A stretch of 64,000 nucleotides of DNA from a virus: positions 1 to 64,000 of IMG/VR virus record IMGVR_UViG_3300021376_000021. One strand, 5' to 3'. Below are positions 32,820 through 41,314 of this stretch, piece after piece; position 1 is the first letter of the stretch; each line of letters opens with the position of its first letter. The translations under genes and the position numbers were made by a program. A model generated the notes under the pieces. That model was not told the origin of the DNA, did not search any database, and was given only the letters and a program-made list of their open reading frames with translations.

Positions 32820-33301
32820 CCATTAAACCATTCAGGAATTTCTCTATTGGTCCAACGTGCAAATGAACGTTTTGCACCTCTATAGTAATTTCTATACGAC
32901 TCTACTACGTTAGATACTTTATACTCATCGGGCATGGCAGGAGGAGGTTCGGACATTAAGACACCTTTTGGGATATTTTTAGGGGGTGTCTTAAGTATTT
33001 CAATAAGTCCGTCGCGTTCTGCTTTATGTACTTTACCATAACGATGTGTATACTCTTTACATAGTTCACCAAGCAGTAGCCAGAGCCACTCATAATGCAC
33101 AATACTTGAACGTGTCCATATTGCTGATGGGTGATTTTTATGTGTTAGTTTATAGATTGGTTTAATAACTTGATCACCGTCTAGCATATGATGGGCATTT
33201 GATAGCAGCTGGGCTGTCTCAAGTATCATCTTTACGACATGTTTGTCGCAGTGTTGACGAGCACAATCATTAGGTTTATTACTAAGAAAGAAAATATTCA
33301 C
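32816..33301 (-). CDS. Conserved phage protein between genes 46 and 47
   Basis: The start is GTG 33301 with GGAG five bases upstream, inside the end of gene 47. The 161-residue product has NDCARQHCDKHVVKMILETA, many His and Trp residues, SSIVHYEWLWLLLGEL and SYRNYYRGAKRSFARW. I recall this type from marine T4-like phages, but its function is not known. The invariant-looking His/Cys could bind metal. Confidence 0.65.
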   Translation of the reverse strand: MNIFFLSNKPNDCARQHCDKHVVKMILETAQLLSNAHHMLDGDQVIKPIYKLTHKNHPSAIWTRSSIVHYEWLWLLLGELCKEYTHRYGKVHKAERDGLIEILKTPPKNIPKGVLMSEPPPAMPDEYKVSNVVESYRNYYRGAKRSFARWTNREIPEWFNG

Positions 33302-33303
33302 GA

Positions 33304-34362
33304 TTACTCCATAGATAATGCTTCATTGTAAAGTGTACGTAATAAGTTTTCCAGCTTTTGTTTATCCGCTTTTAGTTCCAATTGAGACACATGCTTGTTA
33401 AGTATCGTAAGAGTGTCTTCCGCTTCGTTAACAATATCGGAATCATCCTCAAGATTTAGGTTAAGGTGATCCTCAACTACTTGCATGTCAATAACTCCGG
33501 ACTTCTCCAGCTTCTCAATAAAGATATCAAACCATACTGGATTAAGTTTATTCTTGATAATTACTTTTACGATCGTATCTTTATACTTGTCGAAGTCCTG
33601 AGCAACAATTTCGTTCATCGAGGAGTTGCTATCATCGTACCATATCTTGTGAAACATAGAAAGAGGGTTTGGTACGAACTTAAGCTCTCTTGTGTTGGTA
33701 TCGAAAATATGGAATCCTTTTTTGTCTTCATAATCATTCCACGTCATCTCATAAGGAGTACCTGTATAAACAATATTGCCTCTAGTAGATTTAGTATGAA
33801 AGTGACCTGATATTACTAAGTCAAATTTATTAAATACTGATGGATCAATACCACCATCACAGAATGAACCTTTGTGCATCTCAAACCCGTTTATTTCAAA
33901 ATGCCCTATAAGTATTTGCGATTGTGAAATATCTATTGCATGCATTACTTCGTTGTAATTATCGGCACATATCCAAGGTACCATAAGAACGCTAACTCCA
34001 TCGAAAGAAATCTCGTATGGTTGCTGTACTTGATTAATATTTTTATATTCTTTAAGTAATAGATCGAGGGAATTTACTTTGTTAGTATTTTTATAATAGG
34101 TATCATGATTACCAACTAATAACCAGGATTTATGTTTTGAGTTTAATGCTTCAAAAAAATATAATTTACAGTGATTTAAAGTTTGATAGTTAACAAACTT
34201 GCGTCTATCAAATACGTCCCCTAACTGAATAATATGTTCAATATTATTTTTCTCTAGGTAAGGAAAAAAGACATCGGTGTAAAATGTCTTGAAATGCTTA
34301 TGAAAGAAAGGACTATCACCTCTCGCACCGAAGTGAGTATCACCTAAGATTGCAATTTGCAT
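33304..34362 (-). CDS. 47: Recombination endonuclease subunit gp47 (Mre11-like)
   Basis: The 352-residue calcineurin-type phosphoesterase has GDTHFG (Asp8, His10), GDVFDRR, VGNHDTYY, IGHFE and SGHFHTK. The metal ligands are all present. T4 gp47 is 339 residues. It acts with gp46. It overlaps gene 55 by TAATG. Confidence 0.95.
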   Translation of the reverse strand: MQIAILGDTHFGARGDSPFFHKHFKTFYTDVFFPYLEKNNIEHIIQLGDVFDRRKFVNYQTLNHCKLYFFEALNSKHKSWLLVGNHDTYYKNTNKVNSLDLLLKEYKNINQVQQPYEISFDGVSVLMVPWICADNYNEVMHAIDISQSQILIGHFEINGFEMHKGSFCDGGIDPSVFNKFDLVISGHFHTKSTRGNIVYTGTPYEMTWNDYEDKKGFHIFDTNTRELKFVPNPLSMFHKIWYDDSNSSMNEIVAQDFDKYKDTIVKVIIKNKLNPVWFDIFIEKLEKSGVIDMQVVEDHLNLNLEDDSDIVNEAEDTLTILNKHVSQLELKADKQKLENLLRTLYNEALSME

Positions 34363-34949
34363 TATGTATTTTCTTCTTCGTCGTCAGTATCAATAACTTC
34401 TTCTTGCTCTTCTGATTCTATAAATTTTTCTAAACCTTGTTTTCTTTTCTTTCGTTTTTTATCTAAACCATCTTCGAACGCTTTAATAAACTCATTCATA
34501 TTTTCGTTTTCTAAATCAATATACACCGGTGTAAAGTCACCATCATCATGCTCTCCTTGCTCTACAAGCTCATTCATTATAAATGAATTTTCTAGAGTTT
34601 TATGCTTTATGTAAAGTTGCTTTTTTTCTTTTTGAATTCTTCGAAGAAATGCAAAGTAAATAATTTGCGTAAAATAAGCAAATGGATTATCGTAGCGATC
34701 GGGATTGTAATTATCAAAATAACACACACAGTTTTCTATTCCGTCGGAGATCATTTCTTCTCTATATGAATAGTTAACAAAGTTTGGTTTAAGAGAAAGT
34801 CTTTGAGCGATCATTAACATACAATGCCCAATATAAGAAGGAATAGGTGGTATCTCTAGTCCCTGTTCTTCTTTTTCTCTTACAATTTTTCTATATTCTA
34901 CAATTGCCTGATATAGTTTTTTATTATCAACATAGTGCGCGTTAGCCAT
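34362..34949 (-). CDS. 55: Late transcription sigma factor gp55
   Basis: The 195-residue product is a short sigma-70 relative like T4 gp55 (185). It has a region-2-like part with EEMISDGIENCVCYFDNYNP and NPFAYFTQIIYFAFLRRI, then a Lys-rich and acidic tail. It directs host RNA polymerase to TATAAATA late promoters, which are seen before the virion genes here. A sigma-70-like promoter lies upstream. Confidence 0.93.
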   Translation of the reverse strand: MANAHYVDNKKLYQAIVEYRKIVREKEEQGLEIPPIPSYIGHCMLMIAQRLSLKPNFVNYSYREEMISDGIENCVCYFDNYNPDRYDNPFAYFTQIIYFAFLRRIQKEKKQLYIKHKTLENSFIMNELVEQGEHDDGDFTPVYIDLENENMNEFIKAFEDGLDKKRKKRKQGLEKFIESEEQEEVIDTDDEEENT

Positions 34950-34977
34950 AAATCTTTCATACGTAGTAAACGTATTA

Positions 34978-35007
34978 ATTATAATTTACTTTAGGATGTT
35001 TATACAA
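34978..35007 (-). promoter_or_regulatory. Sigma-70-like promoter of gene 55
   Basis: TTGTAT (35002-35007) and TATAAT (34978-34983) are 18 bases apart on the minus strand. They lie about 30 bases upstream of the gene 55 ATG. It would allow early or middle expression of the late sigma factor. Confidence 0.55.
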
Positions 35008-35403
35008 CTAATTGAGAGTTGCCTTTGTAACATGTCTTTCAATTAATGCAAGCTTGGCTTTGCTTTCAGGAGAAAGATCGCTTTGTTCTCCAGCAGCTGC
35101 TGCAAGTTCTTGATCAACAGCAGGATCAATATGTTCAACTATATTTTTTAAAGTCGTTTTATAGTAACCTATCATATTATCTGTAGGAGATAATATCGTT
35201 AAGATATGCTCTTTTTTAAGTGTAATATCTTTTGTACTAGTAAAAGAAGAATATCTTAAAAGGGAAATAATAGGAGGGGAAAGTTCATTCTTGTAACGAT
35301 AATTAATTACAAGCGGATTATTTAATGTGATAGATTCCTTTTCATCATTAACAATATCTCCAATTAACTCAGAGCTATTAAGTAATTTGACAATAGAAAT
35401 CAT
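35008..35403 (-). CDS. Sm-like small phage protein next to gene 55
   Basis: The 131-residue product has VKLLNSSELIGDIV and TLNNPLVINYRYK, resembling the Sm-like protein at 8264-8545. An Ala/Glu-rich C-terminal tail follows. It lies between uvsW and 55. A role in late transcription or RNA binding is possible, but there is no direct evidence. Confidence 0.55.
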   Translation of the reverse strand: MISIVKLLNSSELIGDIVNDEKESITLNNPLVINYRYKNELSPPIISLLRYSSFTSTKDITLKKEHILTILSPTDNMIGYYKTTLKNIVEHIDPAVDQELAAAAGEQSDLSPESKAKLALIERHVTKATLN

Positions 35404-36858
35404 TTAAGCTTGGTCCTTTAAATTAACGTTATAAATCTTATAATCGAATCTTTCATCATCGTACATTTTAACTCTTTCTAAGAAATGTTGATGAGTGTAA
35501 TTTTTTTTTGATTTCCAAGAAATATCGTCGACGACATCATATAGAGTTGCAATCTCTTTATTGGTACTTAATCTTAACCCTCTACCAATTGACTGCAATG
35601 TTTTAATTCTAGACTTGCTTGGGCTTGCAAATATAATATTATGTAGGTTTTTGATATTTACACCTGTTGAAAAAGTGCCAAGTGAAGCAACAATAATACC
35701 ATTTTTCTCCTCTTCGATAGATTTTCTTATTTCTTCTCTTAAAAGCCCATCTACAGCACCATCAACATAAAATACTTTTTGTTGATTACATTTTGAACTA
35801 ATTAAATTAAAAAGTCCCTTTCCGTGATCAATAATCTTAAAAAGAACAAGGGTGTTACCTTTAAGTGAAGCTGTTAGATTTGCAATAAAATTATTTCTAT
35901 GTTCATTGCCGTTTATATAATCTATCTCTGTTTGGTAATCAATACCCCTTAAAAGCTTTCTAGTTTCTTCTGTATAAGAGAGTACAATTGCTTTTATTTG
36001 AAATTGAGATAAATGTTTTTGATCTATTAGTTCAGCAGTTGTAGTGACTTTTTTAACTTCACCAAACAGTCCCTCTAGTATAAGTTTATGAGTTTGTGAG
36101 CCATCTAGAGTACCGGTAAATCCAAACCTCATCGGACAAGTTACAAGCTTTGACATTATTGATGAAAGACTCTTAGCTTTAAAGAGATGCGCTTCGTCAC
36201 CAATAACACAGTTAAATTGATGGAACCATGGCTTAGGTAGTTTGTGAATTGATTGCCAAGTAGTAATAACAAACGGAGAGTCTGTCATTTTCTCTTGTCC
36301 CGAGAATATCTTGTGGATAAAGTTTTTATCGCAACCATAATCCACGAAATCAGACGCCATTTGATGTACGAGTGACGTTGTAGGTACAATGATTAAAATT
36401 TTATCAGTATCGGAAAGATAATAGGAGCTAAGAAGGTAAATTATAAGGGACTTACCCGATGCTGTAGGGGATAATAAAAGTGCTCTTTTTTTTCTTACAG
36501 CGTGGGCAAAAGCATCAATTTGATAATCACGGGGAGTTATTGATAAGTTTAATTCTTTAATAAATTCATTGGCTTCATGCAGTGAAAGGCTCTCGTCACA
36601 AAAATAATTACCGGCAAAATTAATTTCATAATCTCGTTCCTTTGCAAATCTTTGAACATGGAGTAAGAGCCCGCCGTAAATTAAATGTGTGGCTGTTGAA
36701 AAGAGTCTAATCTTTCCATCCCACATCTTGTTCCTAAAGGCAGGTGAAAATCGTGCACCTGGCACGTTAAAGGTAAAGTACTCGCTTAATTCTTGTGCAA
36801 CGTCACTCTCACAAAGTAGTTTAATGTGAACGTCATTAATTTTTTCTACGGTTATCAC
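35404..36858 (-). CDS. uvsW: DNA/RNA helicase UvsW
   Basis: The GTG start at 36858 overlaps the uvsY stop (GTGA). The 484-residue superfamily 2 helicase has LLSPTASGKSLIIYLL (Walker A), GDEAHLFKA (DEAH) and FGFTGTL. Motif VI is QSIGRGLRLS. T4 UvsW is 502 residues. It unwinds R-loops and branched DNA and helps switch replication from origin to recombination mode. Confidence 0.95.
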   Translation of the reverse strand: MITVEKINDVHIKLLCESDVAQELSEYFTFNVPGARFSPAFRNKMWDGKIRLFSTATHLIYGGLLLHVQRFAKERDYEINFAGNYFCDESLSLHEANEFIKELNLSITPRDYQIDAFAHAVRKKRALLLSPTASGKSLIIYLLSSYYLSDTDKILIIVPTTSLVHQMASDFVDYGCDKNFIHKIFSGQEKMTDSPFVITTWQSIHKLPKPWFHQFNCVIGDEAHLFKAKSLSSIMSKLVTCPMRFGFTGTLDGSQTHKLILEGLFGEVKKVTTTAELIDQKHLSQFQIKAIVLSYTEETRKLLRGIDYQTEIDYINGNEHRNNFIANLTASLKGNTLVLFKIIDHGKGLFNLISSKCNQQKVFYVDGAVDGLLREEIRKSIEEEKNGIIVASLGTFSTGVNIKNLHNIIFASPSKSRIKTLQSIGRGLRLSTNKEIATLYDVVDDISWKSKKNYTHQHFLERVKMYDDERFDYKIYNVNLKDQA

Positions 36859-37289
36859 GCACCAACCTTAAACTTCTCCCATGCGATAGCGGCATTAATT
36901 TGGTAGCCTCTCGCAGGAAGATTTTTTATTATTGATTCTAAAAATTCTACTTTTTCTTTTTGTAGTTCTACACGTAACTCTAAGTCACACATTTCACTAT
37001 CAGACTGCAAGTACACACCAATGTCTGATTTTAGAACTCTTAACTGAAAAGGATCCCATCCGTTCTCTTTCAGGTCTTCCTCACTAATAGTTCCGTTATA
37101 GTATTCGAACTTTGATTTGTGTAGTTTTTTATATGCAGTTTCGTATTTTCTTAAAGTTAATCTTTCTTCAGAAAAGATCTTGAAGTACTTTGCATGTAGT
37201 TGCGGGATACGAAGACTCTCTTCACCGAGCTCGGTTCTGTCTATACTACTATCTTTTTCCCACATGGATTGAATTTCTTCTAATTTCAT
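36855..37289 (-). CDS. uvsY: Recombination mediator UvsY
   Basis: ATG 37289 has GAGG five bases upstream, while the longer start is GTG. The 144-residue product is helical and basic/acidic alternating (LEEIQSMWEKDSSIDRTEL..., ending NAAIAWEKFKVGA) and matches T4 UvsY (137). It loads UvsX onto gp32-coated single strands. It is coupled to uvsW. Confidence 0.92.
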   Translation of the reverse strand: MKLEEIQSMWEKDSSIDRTELGEESLRIPQLHAKYFKIFSEERLTLRKYETAYKKLHKSKFEYYNGTISEEDLKENGWDPFQLRVLKSDIGVYLQSDSEMCDLELRVELQKEKVEFLESIIKNLPARGYQINAAIAWEKFKVGA

Positions 37290-37312
37290 ACTCACCTCAC
37301 AGTAATCATAAT

Positions 37313-37341
37313 ATTATAGACTACTGCTACACGTAATTCAA
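37313..37341 (-). promoter_or_regulatory. Sigma-70-like promoter of uvsY
   Basis: TTGAAT (37336-37341) and TATAAT (37313-37318) are 17 bases apart on the minus strand, about 24 bases before the uvsY ATG. This is the best sigma-70-like match seen. Confidence 0.65.
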
Positions 37342-37875
37342 CTTAAATTGTTCAAATGCGAACATTGCAGTAACGTCAACATAATTAACGTCTGTATCTC
37401 TTGTATCAAACAGAATGTCTGAAAGAGAAATAGGGTATAAATTTTTAAATGCAAACTCAACGATAGGCGCTTTCACTGAGTTAAGTATCATTAAAGATGC
37501 ATCCGAATAAACCCCTGTTCCTGCCACAGGATTATTAATCGATCCGCCAAATTTGCCCCTGCTCGGAGCAATGGCGTTATATTGATTAAATCCTTCTGGA
37601 AATCCTAATGCAATAATCCAATCAAATATCTCTTTATAATTCTTTAGGTTCTCATCTACACGAAAGGTAATAGAGAGAGTACTAAAGTCAATGTGATCCC
37701 CTGGAATAGGCAGTTTAACAAAGGGTGTCTGTATGTCTGATTGACCTAGAGTTAAACTTGGTAGAGAGACTGATTGAACAAAGTAATTAACCCCGGGGGT
37801 CTTCTTTATAGTAAAAGTAAACCCTAGAGGTGATAGGAAGTTTTTATTTTCTGGTAGGCTTGAAATAGCTGTCAT
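37327..37875 (-). CDS. Tail-tube-like virion protein
   Basis: The 182-residue product has GFTFTIKKTPGVNYFVQSVS near the N-terminus and STLSITFRVDENLKNYKEIF, like the beta sandwich of tail-tube proteins. Gene 19 lies at 43957-44508, so this is a second tube-like protein. Candidates are a tube-initiator (gp54-like) or a tail-end protein. It follows gene 23 after a terminator. Confidence 0.6.
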   Translation of the reverse strand: MTAISSLPENKNFLSPLGFTFTIKKTPGVNYFVQSVSLPSLTLGQSDIQTPFVKLPIPGDHIDFSTLSITFRVDENLKNYKEIFDWIIALGFPEGFNQYNAIAPSRGKFGGSINNPVAGTGVYSDASLMILNSVKAPIVEFAFKNLYPISLSDILFDTRDTDVNYVDVTAMFAFEQFKLNYV

Positions 37876-37899
37876 ACTGATATTTATCCTATAATAAAA

Positions 37900-37921
37900 A
37901 AGGGGATCCGAAGATCCCCTT
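37900..37921 (-). terminator. Strong intrinsic terminator after gene 23
   Basis: On the minus strand AAGGGGATC, a TTCG tetraloop and GATCCCCTT form a perfect hairpin followed by TTTTTT. It lies 37 bases after the major capsid gene. Confidence 0.9.
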
Positions 37922-37958
37922 TAAGTACATCATTATGTTATTATTCTTATTATTTGAA

Positions 37959-39311
37959 TTACATAATGTTGTTAACGCGGACGCGGCGATAGTACACGTT
38001 TGTGTCCTCGGCAAGTGCGCCTGTACCAGCGGCTGACGAACCGTCGTTGAATGGGTTTGCAACCATTCCATAACGAGTCTTAAAGCCAATCTTTGGCTGG
38101 AATGTGTCAGGGTCAACTGCACGAACCATTTGGAGAGGAACATATGGGCAATAGAACAGACCTGCGTCAAATGCTGACGAGCCCTTGTAGCCCATAACGA
38201 AGTAGTTACCACCAGCATATGGATCGATGTAAACGCGGATACGGCCGTTCAGAACACCGGCGAATGTATTGCCTGTGTCATCGATTTGAAGGTTGTTGGA
38301 GTTCAGAGCTGGAGCATAGTCCAGAACACCGGCCATCTGCAGTGCGGAAGCAACGTCCGATGAGCAGATAACGATGTTACCTTTACCTCTACGGGTGTCT
38401 TTTGCAATCTTATTAGCTTCTCTTTCGAGTTGGAACATCAGACCCTTGAACTTCTCAACGGACCAACGACCATTAGAATCGGTATCCAGGTCAAACACAC
38501 CAGATGTTGTTGTGTTCTCTGTAGCACCAACTTTAGCTGTTACATAGATTGAGCGAATAACTTCGCGATTGATTTCGGCGAGAATCTCTGCCGACAGGAT
38601 GTTGGAGAGCTCAGTCTCTGCATCTAAACCGTGAACGGCGCGCAGGTCCTGGGCAAGTTCCATAGAGTACTCAGCCTTTAGTGCACGACCTTTAGCTGTT
38701 ACTGTTACTTTCTCGATAGAGAAAGCCATCTGAGGGAATGTAATTGTACCGTTACCGAAACGCTCTAACTCGGAGGTTGGAACGCCACCAGCAAAGTTAA
38801 CTTCTGTGTTGGTGGCTAGTTGGGTCAGATTTGCACCTGCACCTGTTGTACCAACGTGGTTATTGCCGAGAGCAGCAGAATTCTTATTGTGCGAAGAAAA
38901 CTCTGTATTTGCTTCGTTGTAGAATGCCTCATCGCCAGACTGTGAAGTGAAGCGCGAACGCATTGCGAAGATAAGACCTGTAGGACCAGTCATTGGCTGA
39001 ACACCGCAGATGTCATAAGCAATAAGATTAGGCATTGCACGGCGAACTAACGAGATTAAAACTGGATCGAAAATGTCAACTGCGCCATCACCAGCTGTGG
39101 AAGAAGAAGCTCCCATAGCGTTTGTTGGGTTGTTGGCTTCAAACAGACTCTGGCTTCCACGAACTTGATACGATGCTTCGCGGAGAGCTTTCTCTGTATT
39201 CTCGAGAATTTGAGCGGTTACAGCACGCTTGTGCGTATCCTTGATCGGGTCAAGATCAGGATGCTCAAGTACTGGTTTCCACTTGTTTTGAATTTCTTCA
39301 TTTAAATACAT
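37959..39311 (-). CDS. 23: Major capsid protein gp23
   Basis: The 450-residue product has the gp23 N-terminus (MYLNEEIQNKWKPVLEHPDL). A prohead-protease-type site QSLFE/ANN would cut after Glu58. The HK97-fold body includes DIFDPVLISLVRRAMPNLIA, and the C-terminus is RRVRVNNIM. T4 gp23 is 521 residues. A late promoter precedes it and a strong terminator follows, as expected for the most abundant virion protein. Confidence 0.96.
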   Translation of the reverse strand: MYLNEEIQNKWKPVLEHPDLDPIKDTHKRAVTAQILENTEKALREASYQVRGSQSLFEANNPTNAMGASSSTAGDGAVDIFDPVLISLVRRAMPNLIAYDICGVQPMTGPTGLIFAMRSRFTSQSGDEAFYNEANTEFSSHNKNSAALGNNHVGTTGAGANLTQLATNTEVNFAGGVPTSELERFGNGTITFPQMAFSIEKVTVTAKGRALKAEYSMELAQDLRAVHGLDAETELSNILSAEILAEINREVIRSIYVTAKVGATENTTTSGVFDLDTDSNGRWSVEKFKGLMFQLEREANKIAKDTRRGKGNIVICSSDVASALQMAGVLDYAPALNSNNLQIDDTGNTFAGVLNGRIRVYIDPYAGGNYFVMGYKGSSAFDAGLFYCPYVPLQMVRAVDPDTFQPKIGFKTRYGMVANPFNDGSSAAGTGALAEDTNVYYRRVRVNNIM

Positions 39312-39348
39312 TTGAGTTTCCCCTTCCTATTAAAAATTGGGTTATTTT

Positions 39349-39356
39349 TATTTATA
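39349..39356 (-). promoter_or_regulatory. Late promoter TATAAATA of gene 23
   Basis: Exact T4-late consensus on the minus strand, 38 bases upstream of the gene 23 ATG. Confidence 0.8.
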
Positions 39357-39360
39357 AAAA

Positions 39361-40332
39361 TTATTTCTTAATGGTACGTGAAATAGCCTGAACGTAGTTA
39401 GCAACAGGTCCAGAAAGCTTTTGCTTTTCTGCTTGAGGCTCTTCTGCTGACTCTACTTCTGTCTCGCTGATTGTCTGAGTAACTGATTTCTCTTTAAAAT
39501 AGTTCTCTTTAACAATCTGAAGTTTTTTAGCATACGAGTCTTCATCAATAAAATCAACACCTTCTGCTAACGAAGAAAGTCTCTCTTTTTGCGATACTGT
39601 TAATCCCTCTGCCACCTTACTAAAAATCGACTGTCTGGCATAATCTTTAACGGAATTATTCAGATCAATATTTGTGTTGATAGTCTCATTTAACTTAGCT
39701 TCTAACTCTTCAACTATGGAAGCAAGCTCTTCTAAAACATCTAACTTTTCTTCAGGAATTTCGATGTAATTCTCGGCGAACAAATCTCTTAATCCACCAA
39801 TAAACTCTTCTGTAATTTCTGTACGGAGCGAGGATTCAATAGCAATTTCGTTCTCTTGCATCCACTGCTCGACAATGTAATTAAGATAGTTGTCGATTTG
39901 ATCGGAAAGTTTAGTAGTAATTTCAGCTACTTGCTCTTCTAATTTCTTAACCGACTCAGCTTCAATTTCTGCTCTCAACATCTCTACCTTAGCATTAACT
40001 GCAGCTTCAAATATTGTAACAGCTTTCTCTTTAAACTCTTCTGAAAGCTCTTCACCTTCAAATGCAACTTCAATAGTAAAATCTTCCATCTTGGCGGATG
40101 CAGCTGATGGCTTCATGTTTAATGTTGCTTTGTTGGTGTCAGCAGAATCATTCCCACCCATTGTAGGAGTAGCAGAATCGAGATCGCTAGCTGATCTGAG
40201 GGGAGGTGTTTTTTCTCCGCCTTCTTTATTACCTGGAAGTGTTGTGTTTTTTGCAACAGGATCTGCAACTTCGGTGTCGCCGTTCTCGCCACCTTTGTTG
40301 ATCACCTTCTCATATAATTCTTTTTCTTTCAT
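39361..40332 (-). CDS. 22: Prohead core scaffold gp22
   Basis: The 323-residue product is acidic and largely coiled coil with many Glu, Lys and Ser, and no membrane segment. The C-terminal part ends KLSGPVANYVQAISRTIKK, typical of gp22. It assembles with gp67-type proteins inside the prohead and is cut by gp21. It lies between 21 and 23, as in T4. Confidence 0.9.
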   Translation of the reverse strand: MKEKELYEKVINKGGENGDTEVADPVAKNTTLPGNKEGGEKTPPLRSASDLDSATPTMGGNDSADTNKATLNMKPSAASAKMEDFTIEVAFEGEELSEEFKEKAVTIFEAAVNAKVEMLRAEIEAESVKKLEEQVAEITTKLSDQIDNYLNYIVEQWMQENEIAIESSLRTEITEEFIGGLRDLFAENYIEIPEEKLDVLEELASIVEELEAKLNETINTNIDLNNSVKDYARQSIFSKVAEGLTVSQKERLSSLAEGVDFIDEDSYAKKLQIVKENYFKEKSVTQTISETEVESAEEPQAEKQKLSGPVANYVQAISRTIKK

Positions 40333-40362
40333 TTTAAGCTCCTTAATGGAATTTATTATAGT

Positions 40363-40370
40363 TATTTATA
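40363..40370 (-). promoter_or_regulatory. Late promoter TATAAATA of gene 22
   Basis: Exact consensus on the minus strand, about 30 bases upstream of the gene 22 ATG. A TATAAT (40355-40360) lies between box and start. Confidence 0.75.
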
Positions 40371-40373
40371 AAT

Positions 40374-41033
40374 CTATTTCTTGGACAATTCTTTGAAGAA
40401 ATTTTCAAATACTTTAACTTTAGTAGCTTCTATAGATTTAGAGGAGGCTTTAATAATCTCTTTTTTCATTTCTTCTATTTTTTGAGCCTTTAAAACGCCA
40501 TTATCCCAAACCCACTCAACACCTTCCATAATACCTCTAACAAAAGCATCAGGTGCGGAAGGATCAGCTACGATGTCTGCAGCTGTAGCAAGATAAAAAT
40601 CATCCTGAACTTCACTAACGCCTTTAGTTGTTTCTTTTAAGCTTCCCATACCTCTAGAAGAAACACCAAGTTGTGCGCCTTCTTGCATCAAATTTTTTAC
40701 AATGTTTCCATAAGGAGTGTCCATAATCTTAGCTCGGCCAACATAATTAGTACCTTCGCGTCTAAGATCTTTAATCATATGAGAGACGCGCTCTAAATTA
40801 ATCGTTGGTCCCTGAGGGTGACCTAATTCACCATAGGCCCTATTCTTATCAATATACTCTTCATTATATCTTTTAACTTCTTTATCGAGAATCTCCATTG
40901 GGTATACTCGATTGTTTCTATTTTTTAAATTGCCTTGAAGAAATACACCCTCAATAAAAAAGTCTTTTTTGCCAGATTCTTTTTCTTCAACTAGCACATT
41001 AACTTGTTCGACTAATTCGGAAATAAGTTTCAT
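40374..41033 (-). CDS. 21: Prohead protease gp21
   Basis: The 219-residue product matches gp21 (212 in T4). It has GELGHPQGPTINLERVSHM with His72, and QLGVSSRGMGS with Ser125/126 as serine-protease residues. VADPSAPDAFV is also conserved. It cleaves gp22, gp67-type and gp23 N-termini during head maturation. Confidence 0.93.
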   Translation of the reverse strand: MKLISELVEQVNVLVEEKESGKKDFFIEGVFLQGNLKNRNNRVYPMEILDKEVKRYNEEYIDKNRAYGELGHPQGPTINLERVSHMIKDLRREGTNYVGRAKIMDTPYGNIVKNLMQEGAQLGVSSRGMGSLKETTKGVSEVQDDFYLATAADIVADPSAPDAFVRGIMEGVEWVWDNGVLKAQKIEEMKKEIIKASSKSIEATKVKVFENFFKELSKK

Positions 41034-41041
41034 GTTAGTCC

Positions 41042-41314
41042 TTAATAGTATCCTACTGATACGGCTAGTACACCAGATGCAGCATTTGATTGAAGCGTGT
41101 CCGTTGGTTGTTTAATTACAAACGTTCCAGCAAAATCCGCAGTTGCTGCGCTAAGGGTAAATGTAGATATCGTGGTTCCGTTAGCAAATTTTTGAGTAAT
41201 TAAAACTAATCCGGCTGTGGTGTTCACAACTCTAACAAGTGAGCCTGTACTAACGTTATTAGCAACAGTACCAAGAGTAATTTCTTGAGCTAAAAACTTT
41301 ACTAAATCAGCCAT
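41042..41314 (-). CDS. Small putative virion protein between 21 and core gene
   Basis: The 90-residue product is Thr/Ala/Val-rich and beta-type (TLGTVANNVSTGSLVRVVNT...), ending in SVGYY. It overlaps the upstream gene by 8 bases and lies in the head cluster. A head decoration or minor capsid role is an inference. Confidence 0.6.
   Translation of the reverse strand: MADLVKFLAQEITLGTVANNVSTGSLVRVVNTTAGLVLITQKFANGTTISTFTLSAATADFAGTFVIKQPTDTLQSNAASGVLAVSVGYY

Noticed and set aside
32816-33301. Pyrimidine-dimer glycosylase annotation for the gene between 46 and 47
   Set aside because: The visible motifs (CARQHCDKH, many Trp) do not match T4 DenV, so no enzyme function is claimed.
37881-37888. 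GATAAATA box upstream of the tail-tube-like gene
   Set aside because: It ends only 5 bases before the ATG, which would give a nearly leaderless transcript, so I do not call it a promoter.
37889-38218. Minus-strand 109-codon frame inside gene 23
   Set aside because: It is out of frame with the capsid gene, runs over the terminator and has low-complexity shadow composition.
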